Source of the DNA: Owenia fusiformis
Taxonomy: Eukaryota > Annelida > Polychaeta > Sabellida > Oweniidae
Reading direction: 5' to 3'
Assembly: GCA_903813345.2 (NCBI GenBank)
Contig: CAIIXF020000006.1
Span: forward strand, 3,989,096 to 4,053,095
DNA: 64,000 bases
Position numbers and translations under genes: made by a program. Shown here piece by piece: positions 24,258 through 37,340 of this stretch. The stretch's first letter is position 1. Each line of letters opens with the position of its first letter. Below the pieces are notes generated by a model, which made no database searches, was not told where the DNA came from, and saw only the letters and a program-made list of their open reading frames with translations.

Positions 24258-25487
24258 TGTCAACTCCACGGAGTAGCAAATCCCACCGAACAAAACACAT
24301 TCTGATTATTAGTGGCCATCTGGAAAACGCCTTCTTGAGCAGAGCTTGTTTGTCCCTAGGTATCAACATATAAAATGTAAACCATATCTGTAAATTAGCA
24401 TTTGAGCTATCTAAGATTACATTCCTTTTTAAGAAAAGAAATGGCAGCAATTTTGAAATTCAGCCGCCATTTTGAAAATCTTTAGGGAACAGAGCTACTG
24501 TGTCCCTATACTAGGCATTAGCATATAAAATTTGAACAAAATTTGAGTTATACACCGTCAGCTACCGTCTTGAAAATTCTTTGTCAAACAGAGGTACTGT
24601 GTCTCTAGGCAGCATCATATAAAAGATCCAAATCCGTTCACTGGTATTTGAGTTATCAAAGTTAACTTTTTTTACAAAAATGGCCACCATTTTGATATTT
24701 AGCAGCCATTCTAAAAATCTCTTCTTCAGTGTAGCTCCTTTGTCCCTAGGCATCAGCATATAAAATTTGAACCAAATCTGTCAACTAGAATAGTACTAAG
24801 TTATCAAGGATTACGTTTTTTTATGAAAAATGGTGGCCATTTGAAAATTCAGCCGCCATTTGAAAATTCTTTCTTGAACAAATCTACTTTTTCCCTTGGC
24901 ATCATTATATAAGATTTGACCCAAATCCGTTCACTGGTATTTGAGTTATCAATGATTACATTTTTCTATGAAAAATGGTAGCCATTTTGAATTTCAGCCG
25001 CCATCTTGAAAATTCTTTCTTAAACAAATCTACGTTTTCCTAGGCATCATTATACAAAATTTGAACCAAATCCGTTCGCTGGGATTTGAGTTTTTAACCA
25101 AAAATGGCCACCATTTTGATATTTAGCAGCCATTTTGAAAATCTCTTCCAGAGCATAGCTTCTTTGTCATCAGCATATAAAAGTCGAAGCAAAGTCAACT
25201 AGTTAATCTGAAAACATAAGATCAAATCCTATGCAAAGGGCTGATGTGAAAAAGTCACTCCACCGAGGTGGTGAGTTATCAAAGATGATATTTTTTACGA
25301 AATATCGCGGCCATTTTGAATTAAGCGGCCAAATTGACAATTCCTTCTCGAGCAGAGGTTCTATCCCCATAAGGCATAAGCCTATAACAATTGAATCAAA
25401 TCCGCCATCCGGTATTTGAGGTTTTGCTCGGACAGACTGGTGGACGGCTTTCCTGTATCCTCCTCGAACTTCGTTCGGTGGGATAAT
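24258..25487. repeat. Dispersed repeat with ~140-bp tandem array (copy 2)
   Basis: It starts CAACTCCACGGAGTAGCAAA, then ATCCCACCGAAC, and ends with the inverted GTTCGGTGGGAT. Between are about eight diverged units of about 140 bp with GGCCATTTTGA, AGCCGCCATTTTGAAAAT, ATCAKCATATAAAATTTGAA and a TTTGAGTTATC motif. It lies upstream of the lectin start codon. The same family occurs at 8646-9424. Confidence 0.7.
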
Positions 25488-25499
25488 TACTGCAAATTC

Positions 25500-27076
25500 C
25501 AACACCGGGTGGCCATTTCGGTATTTCTAGGGCTTGAATCTTACAGACGATATTATTATTATTTTTTTTTATAATTTTTTTTATTTCAAAGAATAAGCAT
25601 GTTAAAGCAATTGCAAAAAACACCAACATAACATCTTTCGAGAATAATAAAGTTGTACTTTGAGATTTCAAAATTAACGAAATTGCTGTTGTCTCGACCC
25701 CCCGATACTTCCGAGGGTCAACCCAAAAAACACAGATGAAATATATGTTTCCTGACTAAAATTTCAAGCAGTTGGGTTGTTATCACAAACCAGAAAGGTG
25801 TCCATTAAACATTAACTTTCCCGTACTAATATCTCAAAATCTGCTTGAAACTGTACCATACATGAAACCTATTTAAAACAACATTTATATTATCCAAATG
25901 GATAATCCTTGTAAATGAGAAATAATTTTTGGGATTATCTGGTGCAATCTTAGAGTCAATAGAATGTTTTAAAAGGTCTTGATATCCAAAAAACATATGC
26001 AAAATGCATGAAAAACTCCTCCTTTAATAACATGCAAAAAATATGAAATGGGTGGAATTATGTAACGTTGAGTTTGGAAATGAGAAAATGTATTATGCCA
26101 TGTAAAATGTTGTATTTGATGATCAGAATGTTTTATGTTGGCAGGATATTCAATAAAATCCACATCAACTTTCTCTGCACTGTCTCAGTCTGCTCCAGTA
26201 GCAGATTTTTTAGATATTTTACTTATCTTTAAAACTCTTTTTGATATATAAATTGAAAAATAAAATACTTCAGTAGTTTATAAAATTAATTTATTTCGTT
26301 TTCATTTCTGATTTCAAATAGAAATGACTTTTACTGCAAATAAACAAATATCGTGAGACTTATCTAAGTTCTTGCCATAATTTTCCTTCAAATGACAAAA
26401 AGGCATGGTCCATTACAAGCAGTTTTTAGGTTAAGTTACATTTCAATTTTTCTCCATAAATATTCAATGCATTCAACAGAGCGTGGAACTAATTCAACTT
26501 TGAATTCTTTGGATCCATGATTTGTTTTCAAATGAGTGATCATCCTAAAATTAATGCACTGAACCATGTAACTGCATTGTACTAGTATTTGAGACATATA
26601 ACCTCTTTGATATCGTAAGTAGGCGAAAAAAATGGCATAATTTGCCGCCAAGCTATACTGAAAACCTTGCAGAGTTTAGTAAGTTAAATTCCAACTTTGA
26701 ATTTATCAGTCACATAGTCCCTGGATTAAGTGTCATTTCTCTTTACAGCTTTGACTGTAGTCGACAACTTGACACAGTGCATTTGAAGCACAATACACTA
26801 TTTGCAATTGTCAGAGAATCCGTTTCATCTTTTGTCTGATTTTCCAAAATTGTTCACTATAATGCATCATGGATCAATGCATGAAAATACATAATTGCTC
26901 TTTTCTAATAATCATTTTAGTTAAGAGCTCACACTTATAGTCCAACACATCAAAGTATGAAGTCTTAAACTAATTATATTCACAGAACCCTGTACTCCAG
27001 CTCTTAACTAAACTGCAGGTATGAAGAGTTCAACAGTGGGGAATTATCATGACTGACAATTATTCCATAAGCAATT
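25500..27076. other. Intergenic / ZXD 3' UTR region
   Basis: AT-rich with A/T runs and no supported coding region. The ZXD-family 3' UTR must lie in the right part. An AATAAA on the minus strand overlaps the stop codon (27076-27081); TTTATT near 26290 would serve as a more distal signal. Confidence 0.5.
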
Positions 27077-30000
27077 TTATTCCAAATCTTGCAGATTTAT
27101 TGTTGTTCCAGTGAATTGCACTTTGGCAGCATCTACATCCTGGTCTCGTATGTTGCTTGGCAACACTGTGAGAGCGAGGCTATCTGTGTCTGTTGAAGGC
27201 AGAAGAGTAACAGCTACCTCCCCAGCTGTTGCATATGCTGCATCTGCGTCACGAGAGTACACCTCTGGGTTAGGTGGATCATCCTTGAAAAAATAAGTTA
27301 ACACAATTAACACAAATGTTACTATATAGTTGCATTAATGTACAAAATGGTTACTTTAACAACAATATGCCACAACTGTCACATCTTGGAAGACAAAAAC
27401 TGAAAGACTTTCTTGGACTTTATTCCTTATAACTCAGTTTTTTTAAAGAAAAATTGACTATCAATTTGGGATAGCAAGCAATTATGGCTTACCTGTAAGA
27501 GTTGCGTCTGTACATAGGTGGCGCCAGTCTCTGGGTCGCGGAAAGTTATTGCACGTGATGTGAGGACCTCATTTGCATTAAGACTTGGGGCATTAGTCCT
27601 TGAGAGTACGTCATCAACATTTGGGCTGTCAGCTGAATCTGGAATATTAATTATCAATCAAATTAACAAAATCGAAAAAGGATCTTTTTGTCTGATTAAA
27701 TAAACTTTTCATTGATCAAAGTGTTTTCCTTTCATGTAATGTTGCACTATGAATTTGGAATTAGTACTATCCGAGTTTCTGAAACATGCTTCATTTCGAT
27801 TTATACGGTATACTAGTAATATTATTATAGTAGTCTTAAGCATCTTTTTGCTACACTGTAAATTCAATCATTTAGTAATGTAAACTGACCTTGATAATTT
27901 TCCATCTGTAAGAGTCTTTCTTTGATTAATTGCCTCCTCTTCTTAGCACGGTCACTAAGTTTAGTGTTACTATGGTAATCAGTCCTTGCAGAGCCCCTGG
28001 GTGCCACCTCTTGAACCTGCTGGGGTGGGGCTTGGGTGGTGAGGGGGATAACCTGGAGGCTAGGGGTGAGGGGTACATGTTGAGTTTGGACAGCTTGTGC
28101 CTGATTGGACGCCAGCGAAATGACATTGCTGGCACAATCAGTACCGGCCAATGTGATGACTGCAGTATTAGGCTTGATGAGTTGCGTGACGACGTTAGTG
28201 CCGACATGTTCAGATGTTGCCATGGTTGGCTGGTCAGTGGTCATGTGATCACTGGTGATTGTGCTGGAGAGCTGGGCACACGTGATGAGATCAATGGAAT
28301 TGATGACCCTCCCCTCCTGGTTGATGACCGTTCCTTCAGGGAATACTGTAGGTCCTACAGTGGGAAGAGTGGTGACAGCTACAAATACATGAAACTCATT
28401 TATTTATAGTGAATTTATGGATTTCAATATACAGTAAAACCTGTGTAGTATATACACCACTGAGACCATCCGAAAGTGTTTGGATTAGCAGGTTTCACAT
28501 TTCAACGTTTTCTCAATATGTGTCAATGGGAGATTGGATCATGAAAAAGTTTTAACCGTTCATTACTTATTTGTTAACTTACCCGATATAACTTCGGCAT
28601 TGCTCTGTGACATTGTAACATCAGCCTCTGTCGCTGCGGAAACTATTTTCTCTATCTCTGTTAACTCATCTATTTGGGGAATATTCAAACTTTCAAAGTC
28701 CCCATTTGCTGGAAGGGAAAAGGAGTTTTTTGGTTTGTATATTGAAGTCAATACAATAGAATATACGAAGGCAATTTAACTTACATGATCGAGATGTCAA
28801 TTTAGTATGCGAGTGTGTGAAATAAATAAAGCAAAATATAACAACACAAATGAGGTCAATTATGATATAAAATAGCCAATGATGATTAAAGTAGGAAATT
28901 GAGCCATTTTTTGCATTTGTTAAAATGAAAAAGGCAATATTTAATATCTTTTGAAAATCAAATATTTTGAAACACAAAAAAAATCATTTTTTTGAAATGT
29001 GTGCCTGTGGTTGGATCTGTGAGGAACGTCCCATGAAGATTTCAGTAGCTACTTATCCTTCAAAATCTAATCAATTCATCAAAATACTGATTAATATACC
29101 TGCTGATGTGCTGTAATGGCGTAATAGATGAGCCCTAAGGCTGCTTTTAGTTTGATATCTCTTGGTACATCCCTCCAGTGGACAGTAGAATATGATTGGC
29201 AGGTTCTCTGCTCTCACATTATGTTTTTTTACATGGACGTATAGACTGCTCTTAGCTGTGAATCTATGGTTACATCCTAAAACAAAGCAAAAAGTGAACT
29301 GCAGAAAATACAAATGATGGCATATCTATTGCACAATGGAATAGCCTAAATATTAGTGGCTCAGGGCATGAATTGGATCTTTAAATACTTTAAAAATCTG
29401 AGCAATTTACAATAAATACTATCTGCTGATTTCAAAACAAACATTGATGTTTTCTGTAAATGTTACAGTTTGGAAAAATCCCCTTGTATAAGTGAATCGA
29501 TCACCACTTAGAGACTGAAAAACATTTTCTTCAAGTTTTCAATTTGGAACTTGTCATGTAACCTAAGATAAGCAATATGTTATGGAAAAGGAGGCATATA
29601 TAATAGATATTAATGTGACATCAAAAGACAGTGTGTTATTTTAACAAGTCTCTACCTTCAATAGGACACATATAAGGCCTCTCTCCACTGTGTGTAACCA
29701 TGTGACCTTTCAAATGTTCACTACGAATAAACGCTTTCCCACATCCTTCCTCAGGGCATATCCAATTGCGCTCTTTGGTATGCGATTTGGCATGTCTCTT
29801 AAGCTTGCTTGTAGTTGTGAAGGCCCAATCACAGCCCTGGAAAAAAGACATGGAAATTGAAATTCACAGGAACAACTATGAAAACTTTAGTTTTAAACTG
29901 ATGTAACAATTATTGTAACGTTGCAAGTAAAATACTTCTTGGAAAAATGGGAACTCAATATTGAGGAGATTTCTTCATAAGCAAAAAGAGAAGTATAATT

Positions 30001-33000
30001 GTCCATAACTGTAATTATTCTTTTAACTCACTAAATATGAATGAATCAAATTCTCTCATGCAGAGCCTCTCAATGTTTTAATTAACATAATTTGAGATAG
30101 TATCTTACCGGTTCTTCACAGACATAAGGCTTCTCCCCTGTGTGCATTCTTTGGTGCTGTTTCAGTCTACATAGTTTATCAAACACCTTGCCACATCCCT
30201 CGAATTTACATTTCAGGTCCCTGTTCAAGTTATGCACACGTGCATGGGAGCCCATGACAAACTTGGATATAAATGTTTTGTTGCAACCTTCAACTGGACA
30301 TCTGAAACATGTACAATTAAGTCATTTAGAATTCAAAATAATATTTTCAAGTCCTTGTTCAATGAATGTGCAAATGCGTGCAAGGCCATATACAAACGTT
30401 GATACAGCTTTCGACTGGGGATCTGAAACATGCACAATTATATCGTTTCGATTTCAAAATAATATTTTAAATTTTGGTTGATGAGAAATGACTGCATTTT
30501 GGTAGATGAATGATATAAATGAGTATTATTGCTTATTTTTAAATGATGATGTTAGAGTGGGAAGGGCAACATATTCTCCTACTAAAATCTAGCCTTAAAC
30601 AATGAATCTTCTTTCCACGTGAAAACTAAAATACACTGCATACATATGGACTAGTAACAAGAAGTATTAACTCCTTGCTATGTCTCTTTAAATTGTGGAT
30701 ATTTTGAGATCAACATTTTCGGACAAAATCTTCAAATGGTACATTTGAAAGTGCATATAAAAATAATCTGACAAGTTTAGGATGGTCTAATACATCAGTG
30801 TGTACATACTTGTATCCAGTAATTAAACTTATAATGGTGTGTACATACTTGTATGTTTTCTCTTGTTGATGGTCCTTATCATAATGTAAGTGTAGGCTAC
30901 GCTTAGTGGAGAATCTTTGGCCGCATCCTTCAAACGTGCACACTTCACACTGTGGCCTCTCATGGAGCTTCTTATGGGCGTTCAGGTTGTAGACTGTCGT
31001 GAACTTCCGCATGCAGTTGTCTATGTTGCACTGTAGCAAAATTTATGTTGAAAAGTAAGTTATAATTCTAAAGATTTTTATTGATTGAGAACTTCAGTAA
31101 ATCATCCATGATTAGTAATGCCAATATATTACACTTTGATGTAGAAAAATGTTCATCTCAGCTCAGGAAAAAGGAATTGATTTGAAGTATATTTCATGCT
31201 TTTAAACAAAATCACAATTTTATAAGAAAGCATATTTTAGACTACTGAATCCTAATTGTGAGTGATTTAAACAATAAAAAGTTCTAAACAGCAAGCCCAA
31301 TGTCCTGTTCAAGAACCCCTATTACTATTGAAAATGGATTCTATCAATACTCCCCACATGAATCTACTCAAAGTAACAAGAAGACCCATGTTTTTTTTAC
31401 TCACAATCCATTGTTTTGCCCCAGTGTGAGTCTCAATGTGTCTCTTCAGCTTGTAACCTGTAGTGAAAGCCCAGTCACATAGATGGCACTGAAACATAGG
31501 CCCAAACATATGGAATGTAATATAGTAGATGCAAGTTGTATTTTTGATCAAGTAATAAGATGAGAGTACTAATGCCTATAATCCAAAAGTTGAATTAAAA
31601 TATAACATTCAAGATAGTTTGATGTAATGATGAAATCCTCAAAAGGTATACACTTACAATGCATTGTGTCGTCATGGTCAAAAATAAAATTACTGACATA
31701 GTTTTGACCAATCACAACTTAGAATCAAGAATGAGGTTCTAATAAAACTAGCTGTTTTCGTGACAAGACATTCAGAGCTTATTTTAATTGAATAGCAAAT
31801 TTATATGCAAACCATAGATCAACTAAATATAAAACTTTATCTTCACCGCATTTCAAAAGTAACTTACTTTAAAAGGTCTAGAGCCAGTATGCCACATTTC
31901 ATGGATTTTTAGCGTTGACTGTTTATTATAGCGTCTTCCACAACCCTTCCATGGACAAGGGAGTCCTTTCCCAGGGGTCATCACTTCACCTTCTGAATCT
32001 GACTCACTATGGGATTGGGACTGCTGGGATACAAAAGTCTTGGGTGGAGTGTAGGTTTTACCATGGCCCAATAAATGCACCTATAAAATTTAAATATTAA
32101 AACAATCAATATTTTTGGAATGCATTGAAACCAGAAATAGATATTAAATTATTTTTGTTTGTAAAATAACTACTTTTCTCATTAATTTGCTAAATAACAA
32201 ATATGAATACAAATGAAAAAATATTGAAATTATCGTTTCATAATACAGTTGGGACAAATAAATAATAAATGTTATCATGTGAACCTCATACACTGATTTC
32301 TAGAATTTTTGACAAGAGATGAAATAAATGGGAACAACAGGAAAAGTTAAGAGCAATTACAATTACAACAAAGAAAACACTTGAAAATCGGAAAAATCCC
32401 CTGTTTACCACCACTAGTGAACCCCCTGCTCATATAATTATCTTGGTTTACCTTAAGTTTATTAATAGTTTTGAAGACTCCTTCACAGCCAGGCATGTTA
32501 CATGGCCATAGCACTCCACTGTCTTCTTCTTCATCCTCTGCATCTTCTTGTTGGTGAAAATACACCTGAAATACAAACATTTTTATGCATAAGTTTATAT
32601 TGTCATAGTGATGCAAGGTTCTCTCCAGAAACTTTTTACTTCATCATTTTTTGCAAAATCATCAATAATTACTTCCCCAATGACACCCTTTCTCTCTTAA
32701 CAAAAATATTTTTTCGTGGCATCAACACTACCAAAATAAATCATAGATTGGTCTGTGTTGGCTATATTTATTTAAATACAATTATCTTTTTCACTGCAAA
32801 ATTAAAAGATCAAAATTGATGTAATGAATTCTGAATATAATATCAGTGGATTGTGTGATCATGCAATTCCTGGTAAATAAAGTGCTCATACTTTCAACAT
32901 TAACCCTTTCTCAACATTTAAAACAAATAAGATCCTACCTCTTTTCCTTGAGTCTCTTGACATTCTGACTCTGGACTCACTGGTTTCTCTGTGGCTGATT

Positions 33001-34768
33001 TATTGGCATTGTTGTAGACAGGCACAAGTATATTGCCTTGAGTGTTAGTACTGCTGTCGCTGCCCTGTTGCACCGGGATGAGAATATAACCTATGACAAA
33101 AATGTAGGAGTTATCAACTAAACAAAATATTGACTATTCCTAGCACTTTAGGTTGTTACACTCTTTCAAAATAAAACTTACAAACAAGTATTGTTGAAAT
33201 GTCATTTTGACATTGAATCGGACATAATGTGTAAATAAAAATATACAAACTATTACATATTTCAAGATTTATTGGTAAATATTCATAAAAATAATCTTAA
33301 ATTTTCATGATTTTGGATCTTCCTTAAATGTTACCCAGGAGGATACTGCCAGATTGAAAAATAGAATGATTTAGTCAAATTCTTTTGAAGACAGTAAGGA
33401 ATCAATTATCTAGGGCAAAGGGGTGTAACATCGACGTGTGGGGTTAAGTCGACATAAGAGATGGGGTAACTTCGACACTTACTTATTAGAAGTAGAATTT
33501 CCGTTTTCCACCATCGATGTTTGATTTCTAAAAAAATTGAAATCTCGCGAAACCTCGATCCATGTGATAAAAAAAACATGGCTTCCCCCTAGATCGGAAA
33601 TTAGAGCAAATTAACAACAAGGTGTCAAAGTTACCCCAAAATGGTGTCGACGTTACACTCCTTCGCCCTACCATTCATAGACAGTTCACATACCGTCACT
33701 TTCATTGGTTTCATTGTTCTGCACTGTGATGGGCTGAAAGGCTGAAGCTGCTTGTTGGAGGTCTGATGTGTTAATTTCAAACATCTGGCCTCCTTGGCTT
33801 GTGTTCAGTACTATCTGAGTGGCATTTGTTGTTTTATTTGTCTGAATGGAAAGAGTTGCGACAGTTTGTCTTGAATCACCAGTTTCAGATGTTGGTACAT
33901 TGGAATTGACAAAGTTTGATAATGTTGGCACCAAGGTTTCCAAGTCAATGCCAGAGGCTAGTTCAGATTCGGGGGGATCTTTGGGTCCAACAGATGCCTC
34001 AAACTCTAAACCTCGTTCAGGCATGTGTTCAAGTTCTTGGGGGGTCATTAGCATGTTATTTCTATCAGGTAACGCATTAAACTCTAATTGCAGCTCTTTG
34101 CGGCTATCTTCAAGCATTTCTTCATCTTCGGGATCAAGTTGGGAACCCCGCTCGAGTTCACGGAGTAATGCTTGATCCTGTGAACTTAATCGTCCAAGGT
34201 CTGCTCTACCTCCTGCAACAGGACTTGTTGGGGCGCTGAAGCTCCCTGAATGAAATGGGCCGGAAACTTGTATACTATCTGTGACATTTGCTAGTCCATC
34301 AGCACAGAGAGATTCATGACTTAGACTTTCAGTTCCAAATATTTCCCCAATCATTTCCTTGGATTTCTGATTGAGGTCACTGGAATCATTGTGACCTTCA
34401 AAATGAAGATTTTCCAGACTCCGACATCGAGTTTTCAACCATTCGGATCCAGTTTCGTTGTCAGAACTATCCACTCCCAAACTCTCAACATCGGAGACAA
34501 CATCACTCTTGAATTCCAACTGAGCAGAATTTGACTCGGAGAGTGCGGAAATGTTCGACTGACCAATGATTGATTTTGCAATTTTTCCGGATTGGTCGCC
34601 ATCTTGGAGCACGAGCACCTGTCCTTCCTCACTATCGTCACCCAATAAACGGCGTTTCGCTTCTTCCAGACTGATATTTGTGTTAGATTCATGAGAAAAC
34701 TTGAAAACCCGTGTCTCTTCATGGGGGCCGCCATATTTATTTTGATTTAGTGACCCTTTCCTTGGCAT
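27077..34768 (-). CDS. ZXDC: ZXD-family (ZXDC-like) C2H2 zinc-finger regulator
   Basis: Thirteen exons close exactly: 34768-33694, 33090-32939, 32565-32452, 32080-31868, 31488-31405, 31030-30849, 30301-30109, 29836-29656, 29276-29100, 28708-28583, 28378-27890, 27638-27493, 27283-27077. They encode 1112 residues. ATG at 34768 (AAAATGCC) is chosen over an upstream in-frame TTG. Residues 1-360 are acidic and Ser/Gln-rich. About eleven C2H2 fingers follow, each C-x4-C except one C-x2-C, with near-signature strings [48 protein letters not shown] and [12 protein letters not shown]. The order and wording match vertebrate ZXDA/B/C, which have ten fingers and act as transcriptional cofactors with CIITA. 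The C-terminal third is Gln/Thr-rich and acidic, plausibly an activation region, with a [11 protein letters not shown] basic patch. Splits inside fingers are phase-compatible. Expected nuclear. Family assignment is firm; orthology to ZXDC specifically is inferred. Confidence 0.92.
33413..33668. mobile_element. TA-flanked MITE in first ZXD intron
   Basis: GGGCAAAGGGGTGTAACATC at the left is mirrored by the right end ACGTTACACTCCTTCGCCC. TA flanks both ends (33411-33412, 33669-33670). GTCGAC-type motifs recur inside. It ends 25 bp before the first exon's donor, wholly inside the intron. Confidence 0.75.
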
Positions 34769-34964
34769 TTTTAGCCCCCAAAGCTTCAACAGTTCGGGGA
34801 CTATCCTTTCACTTCAGAGACATTACTGCGTATAGATGTCACTAATTTAAAATTACACCGTACGAAAAAGCTACTATGTAAACATTACCGGGAACAATGT
34901 TTGCTGTAATTTAATTTTATCCCAGATTCTGAGATACGTGCAAATCTAAGAAAACAAAAATTTC
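34769..34964 (-). promoter_or_regulatory. Presumed 5' UTR / promoter side of the ZXD gene
   Basis: This sequence is immediately upstream of the ZXD start codon on the minus strand. No TATA box or other definite core element is visible. A non-coding first exon elsewhere cannot be excluded. Confidence 0.3.
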
Positions 34965-35182
34965 CTGTAGCCAGGGGGGGGGGGAGCGATGGGTGCGATC
35001 GCAGAAGAAGAAAAGAGCTTTAAATGCTTTTTATTTGAAGCTTCAAGCTCAATTTTGTGAAATTCAAAACTTATAAATCTTATTTGTCGTTGGCTTGTTT
35101 ATGCCACAATCGAACCCCCTGACTGTAAACTGAATTTTTTGGACGATCGCAGCCCCCTGACTGAAAGCTGGCTACGCCCCTG
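34965..35182. mobile_element. CAGGGGCGTAGCCAG-family MITE, copy 2
   Basis: The left end is CTGTAGCCAGGGGGGG and the right end GCTGGCTACGCCCCTG. The interior has AGAAGAAAAGAGC, GAAGCTTCAAGCTCA and paired CCCCCTGACTG motifs, shared with 12694-12960. Inverted ends are clear, but no 8-bp duplication is readable. Confidence 0.65.
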
Positions 35183-35327
35183 ACCCTATAGCAGGAATGC
35201 AGAGACATATTATATGTCTGTCTCTGATTACTAGGCTTACTAGGTCTGCAGTATATTGGTTGAATTGCGACCCCGGGAATTCCAATCCCGGCCAACACTG
35301 ACCATACGCCTCCTTGTGGCATAGCGT

Positions 35328-35995
35328 GGGTTTGTAGAAATAATCGGGTACCGGGTAGTAAATCCTCCATGCTGGGTTCAAACTTGGTACCCACTACCCA
35401 GTACCCGGTCGAAAAAACCGGGTAGCCAAAAAACGAAAAATACGAACATATAACATAATTAGATCATTAGAAAACGTGTAAGATTTGTTTTGAATTAACA
35501 AAAAATTGAGCTAGAAGCTTCGCACCATCGCACCCCTCCTGGCTACGCCTTTGATATCGTTAGACGTAACAATTTACACTTCAGTGGACGTTTCGTTATG
35601 ATAATCAAATCTTACACGTTGCTTCATGTAAATTAACACACGTCGCCTCTCTGCTAAAGTAACTATAGCTATTTACAGACGTCTTTATACAATGTCATAG
35701 GTGTAGCTAGGACTGAGGGGGTTCGATGGTGCGATCGCACCCCTCCCCCATAACCAATGAAAATATGACCATGATGATAGAGGAAGAAAAGAGCCTTTCT
35801 AGCTCAATTTTAAAGGAAGTTACATACATTTTTGTAAATTCAAAACAAATCTTACATGTTTTTTAATGATCTAATTATGTTAAATATTCGTATTTTTCGT
35901 TTTTTTGGTACCCGTTTTTTCGACCGGGTACCGGGTACCAAGTTTGAACTCAGCATGGAGGGTTTACTACCCGGTACCCGTTTTTCTACAAACCC
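35328..35995. mobile_element. 668-bp fold-back element with 10-bp target duplication
   Basis: The left arm starts GGGTTTGTAGAAATAATCGG and the right arm ends TTTTTCTACAAACCC. Arms of about 180 bp are reverse complements and contain CGGGTACCGGGTAGTAAA, CTCCATGCTG and CGAAAAATACGAA. A perfect 10-bp duplication GGCATAGCGT flanks the element (35318-35327, 35996-36005). A 9-11-bp duplication with long arms suggests a Mutator-like fold-back. The centre carries fragments of the CAGGGGCGTAGCCAG MITE facing each other. Confidence 0.85.
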
Positions 35996-36009
35996 GGCAT
36001 AGCGTGGGT

Positions 36010-36359
36010 ATTTTGTGAGTAGGCTATAGTCATGCTGCGAATGAGAGAATCGAATGAGCTTGGGGTGGGGGGGGGGGGCGGTTCCCAAACGCCGTAAACC
36101 GACCGACCCCCTCCCCAAGGAAGCACTTGACCTATTTATAGTATTTTGTATGAGCATAGGCCAAGGGAATCTCTATTGAGCTCGTGCTTTTCTTTTTTGA
36201 GCAATTTGAAGAAACATTAGAATAGGGAGAGGTTGTGTTACAAGGGTCCCCAGTATAAACAGGAACTTACCATGTTCAAGATGGCGTTCGAATTTATAGA
36301 CACTTTCAAGTGGTGTTATTTGCTGCCACCTCCTTTGTAGCAAATTATAAGCTACTTAT
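36010..36359. other. Spacer, nothing recognised
   Basis: Contains a G-run (36069-36078) and a C-rich stretch but no gene, RNA or bounded repeat I can support. Confidence 0.4.
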
Positions 36360-37340
36360 AAAGTGCAAAGACATCATCAAATAATATAGCTCCTTGATGT
36401 AGTCAATGTTTCTGAGAGACTAACAATTGCTCCCCCTCTGGCATCCTCACGCCATCTCCCCATCTGGCACCCCCCTTTGAAAACCCCACCCCAAAAATTG
36501 TGATTTTTTCAATTTTTTTGACACATACATTTTGAAATAGCATATTTAAATTGTAAACATTTCGAGGGAAGCAGGCCACCCCTCACACCCCCCACAAAAC
36601 AATTGACAAAATTCTGAATTTATTTCATGTACTGTCTCGGACACTTGATATGGTCTATGTTTACTGGGGGACAAACACTTGCTCCCCTCTGGCACCCCAA
36701 CCCCATCTCCCCATCTCGCACCTCCCCCCCCTTTACAACCCCCCAAAAATTGAAAAAAGTGATTTTCAAAATTTTTATTGATTTATACACTTTAAAAGTG
36801 CCCAGAAAGTACCAAATATCATCTTAAAATTGTAAAATTTTCTAGGAACTAGGAGAGTAGGCCACCCCTCAGAGTCTCAGACCCCCCACATGTATTGTCT
36901 CAAACACTTTTAAAGTGCCCAGGAATCATCAAATAGCACTTTGACATGGTCAATGTCTCTGGGGGACAAGCTCTTGCTCCTCTGGCACCCCACCTAACCT
37001 CCTTCTCTCATCCTCTTTGACACAACCCCTCCCCCTAAAAAATTGAAAATTTTATTGACTCATACAATTTGAAAAAGCCCAGAAAGCACCAAATAGCATC
37101 TCAAAAGTGTAATTTTTAAGGAGAGTGCAGGGTCACTCTTCACACCCCCCACAAAACAATCGAAAAGTTAGGAAGTTGCATTTGTTAATCTAAACAATTT
37201 AAAAGTGCCCAGAAATCACCAAGTGATATGATGAAATCATAGAATTCTGGCACCCAACCCAAAAGGTAAAGCATTCATTTACTCAAACACATTAAAAGTG
37301 CTCAGAATTAACCAGACACCATCTTGAATTAGTAGAATAT
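36360..37340. repeat. Diverged ~250-300-bp tandem repeat
   Basis: Three to four units repeat a fixed order: GGGGGACAAACACTTGCTCC, TCTGGCACCCC, CCCATCTCCCC, AAAAAATTG, AAAGTGCCCAGAAAGCACCAA, then GGCCACCCCTCACACCCCCC. Spacing between GCTCC...TCTGGCA starts (about 36429, 36680, 36977) is 250-300 bp. It is strand-asymmetric, C-rich on the plus strand and non-coding. Confidence 0.7.

Noticed and set aside
33846-34175. 109-codon plus-strand frame
   Set aside because: Antisense of the large first coding exon of the ZXD gene.
36546-36827. Short frames on both strands over the C-rich tandem repeat
   Set aside because: Produced by the repeat composition; no codon bias or domain.
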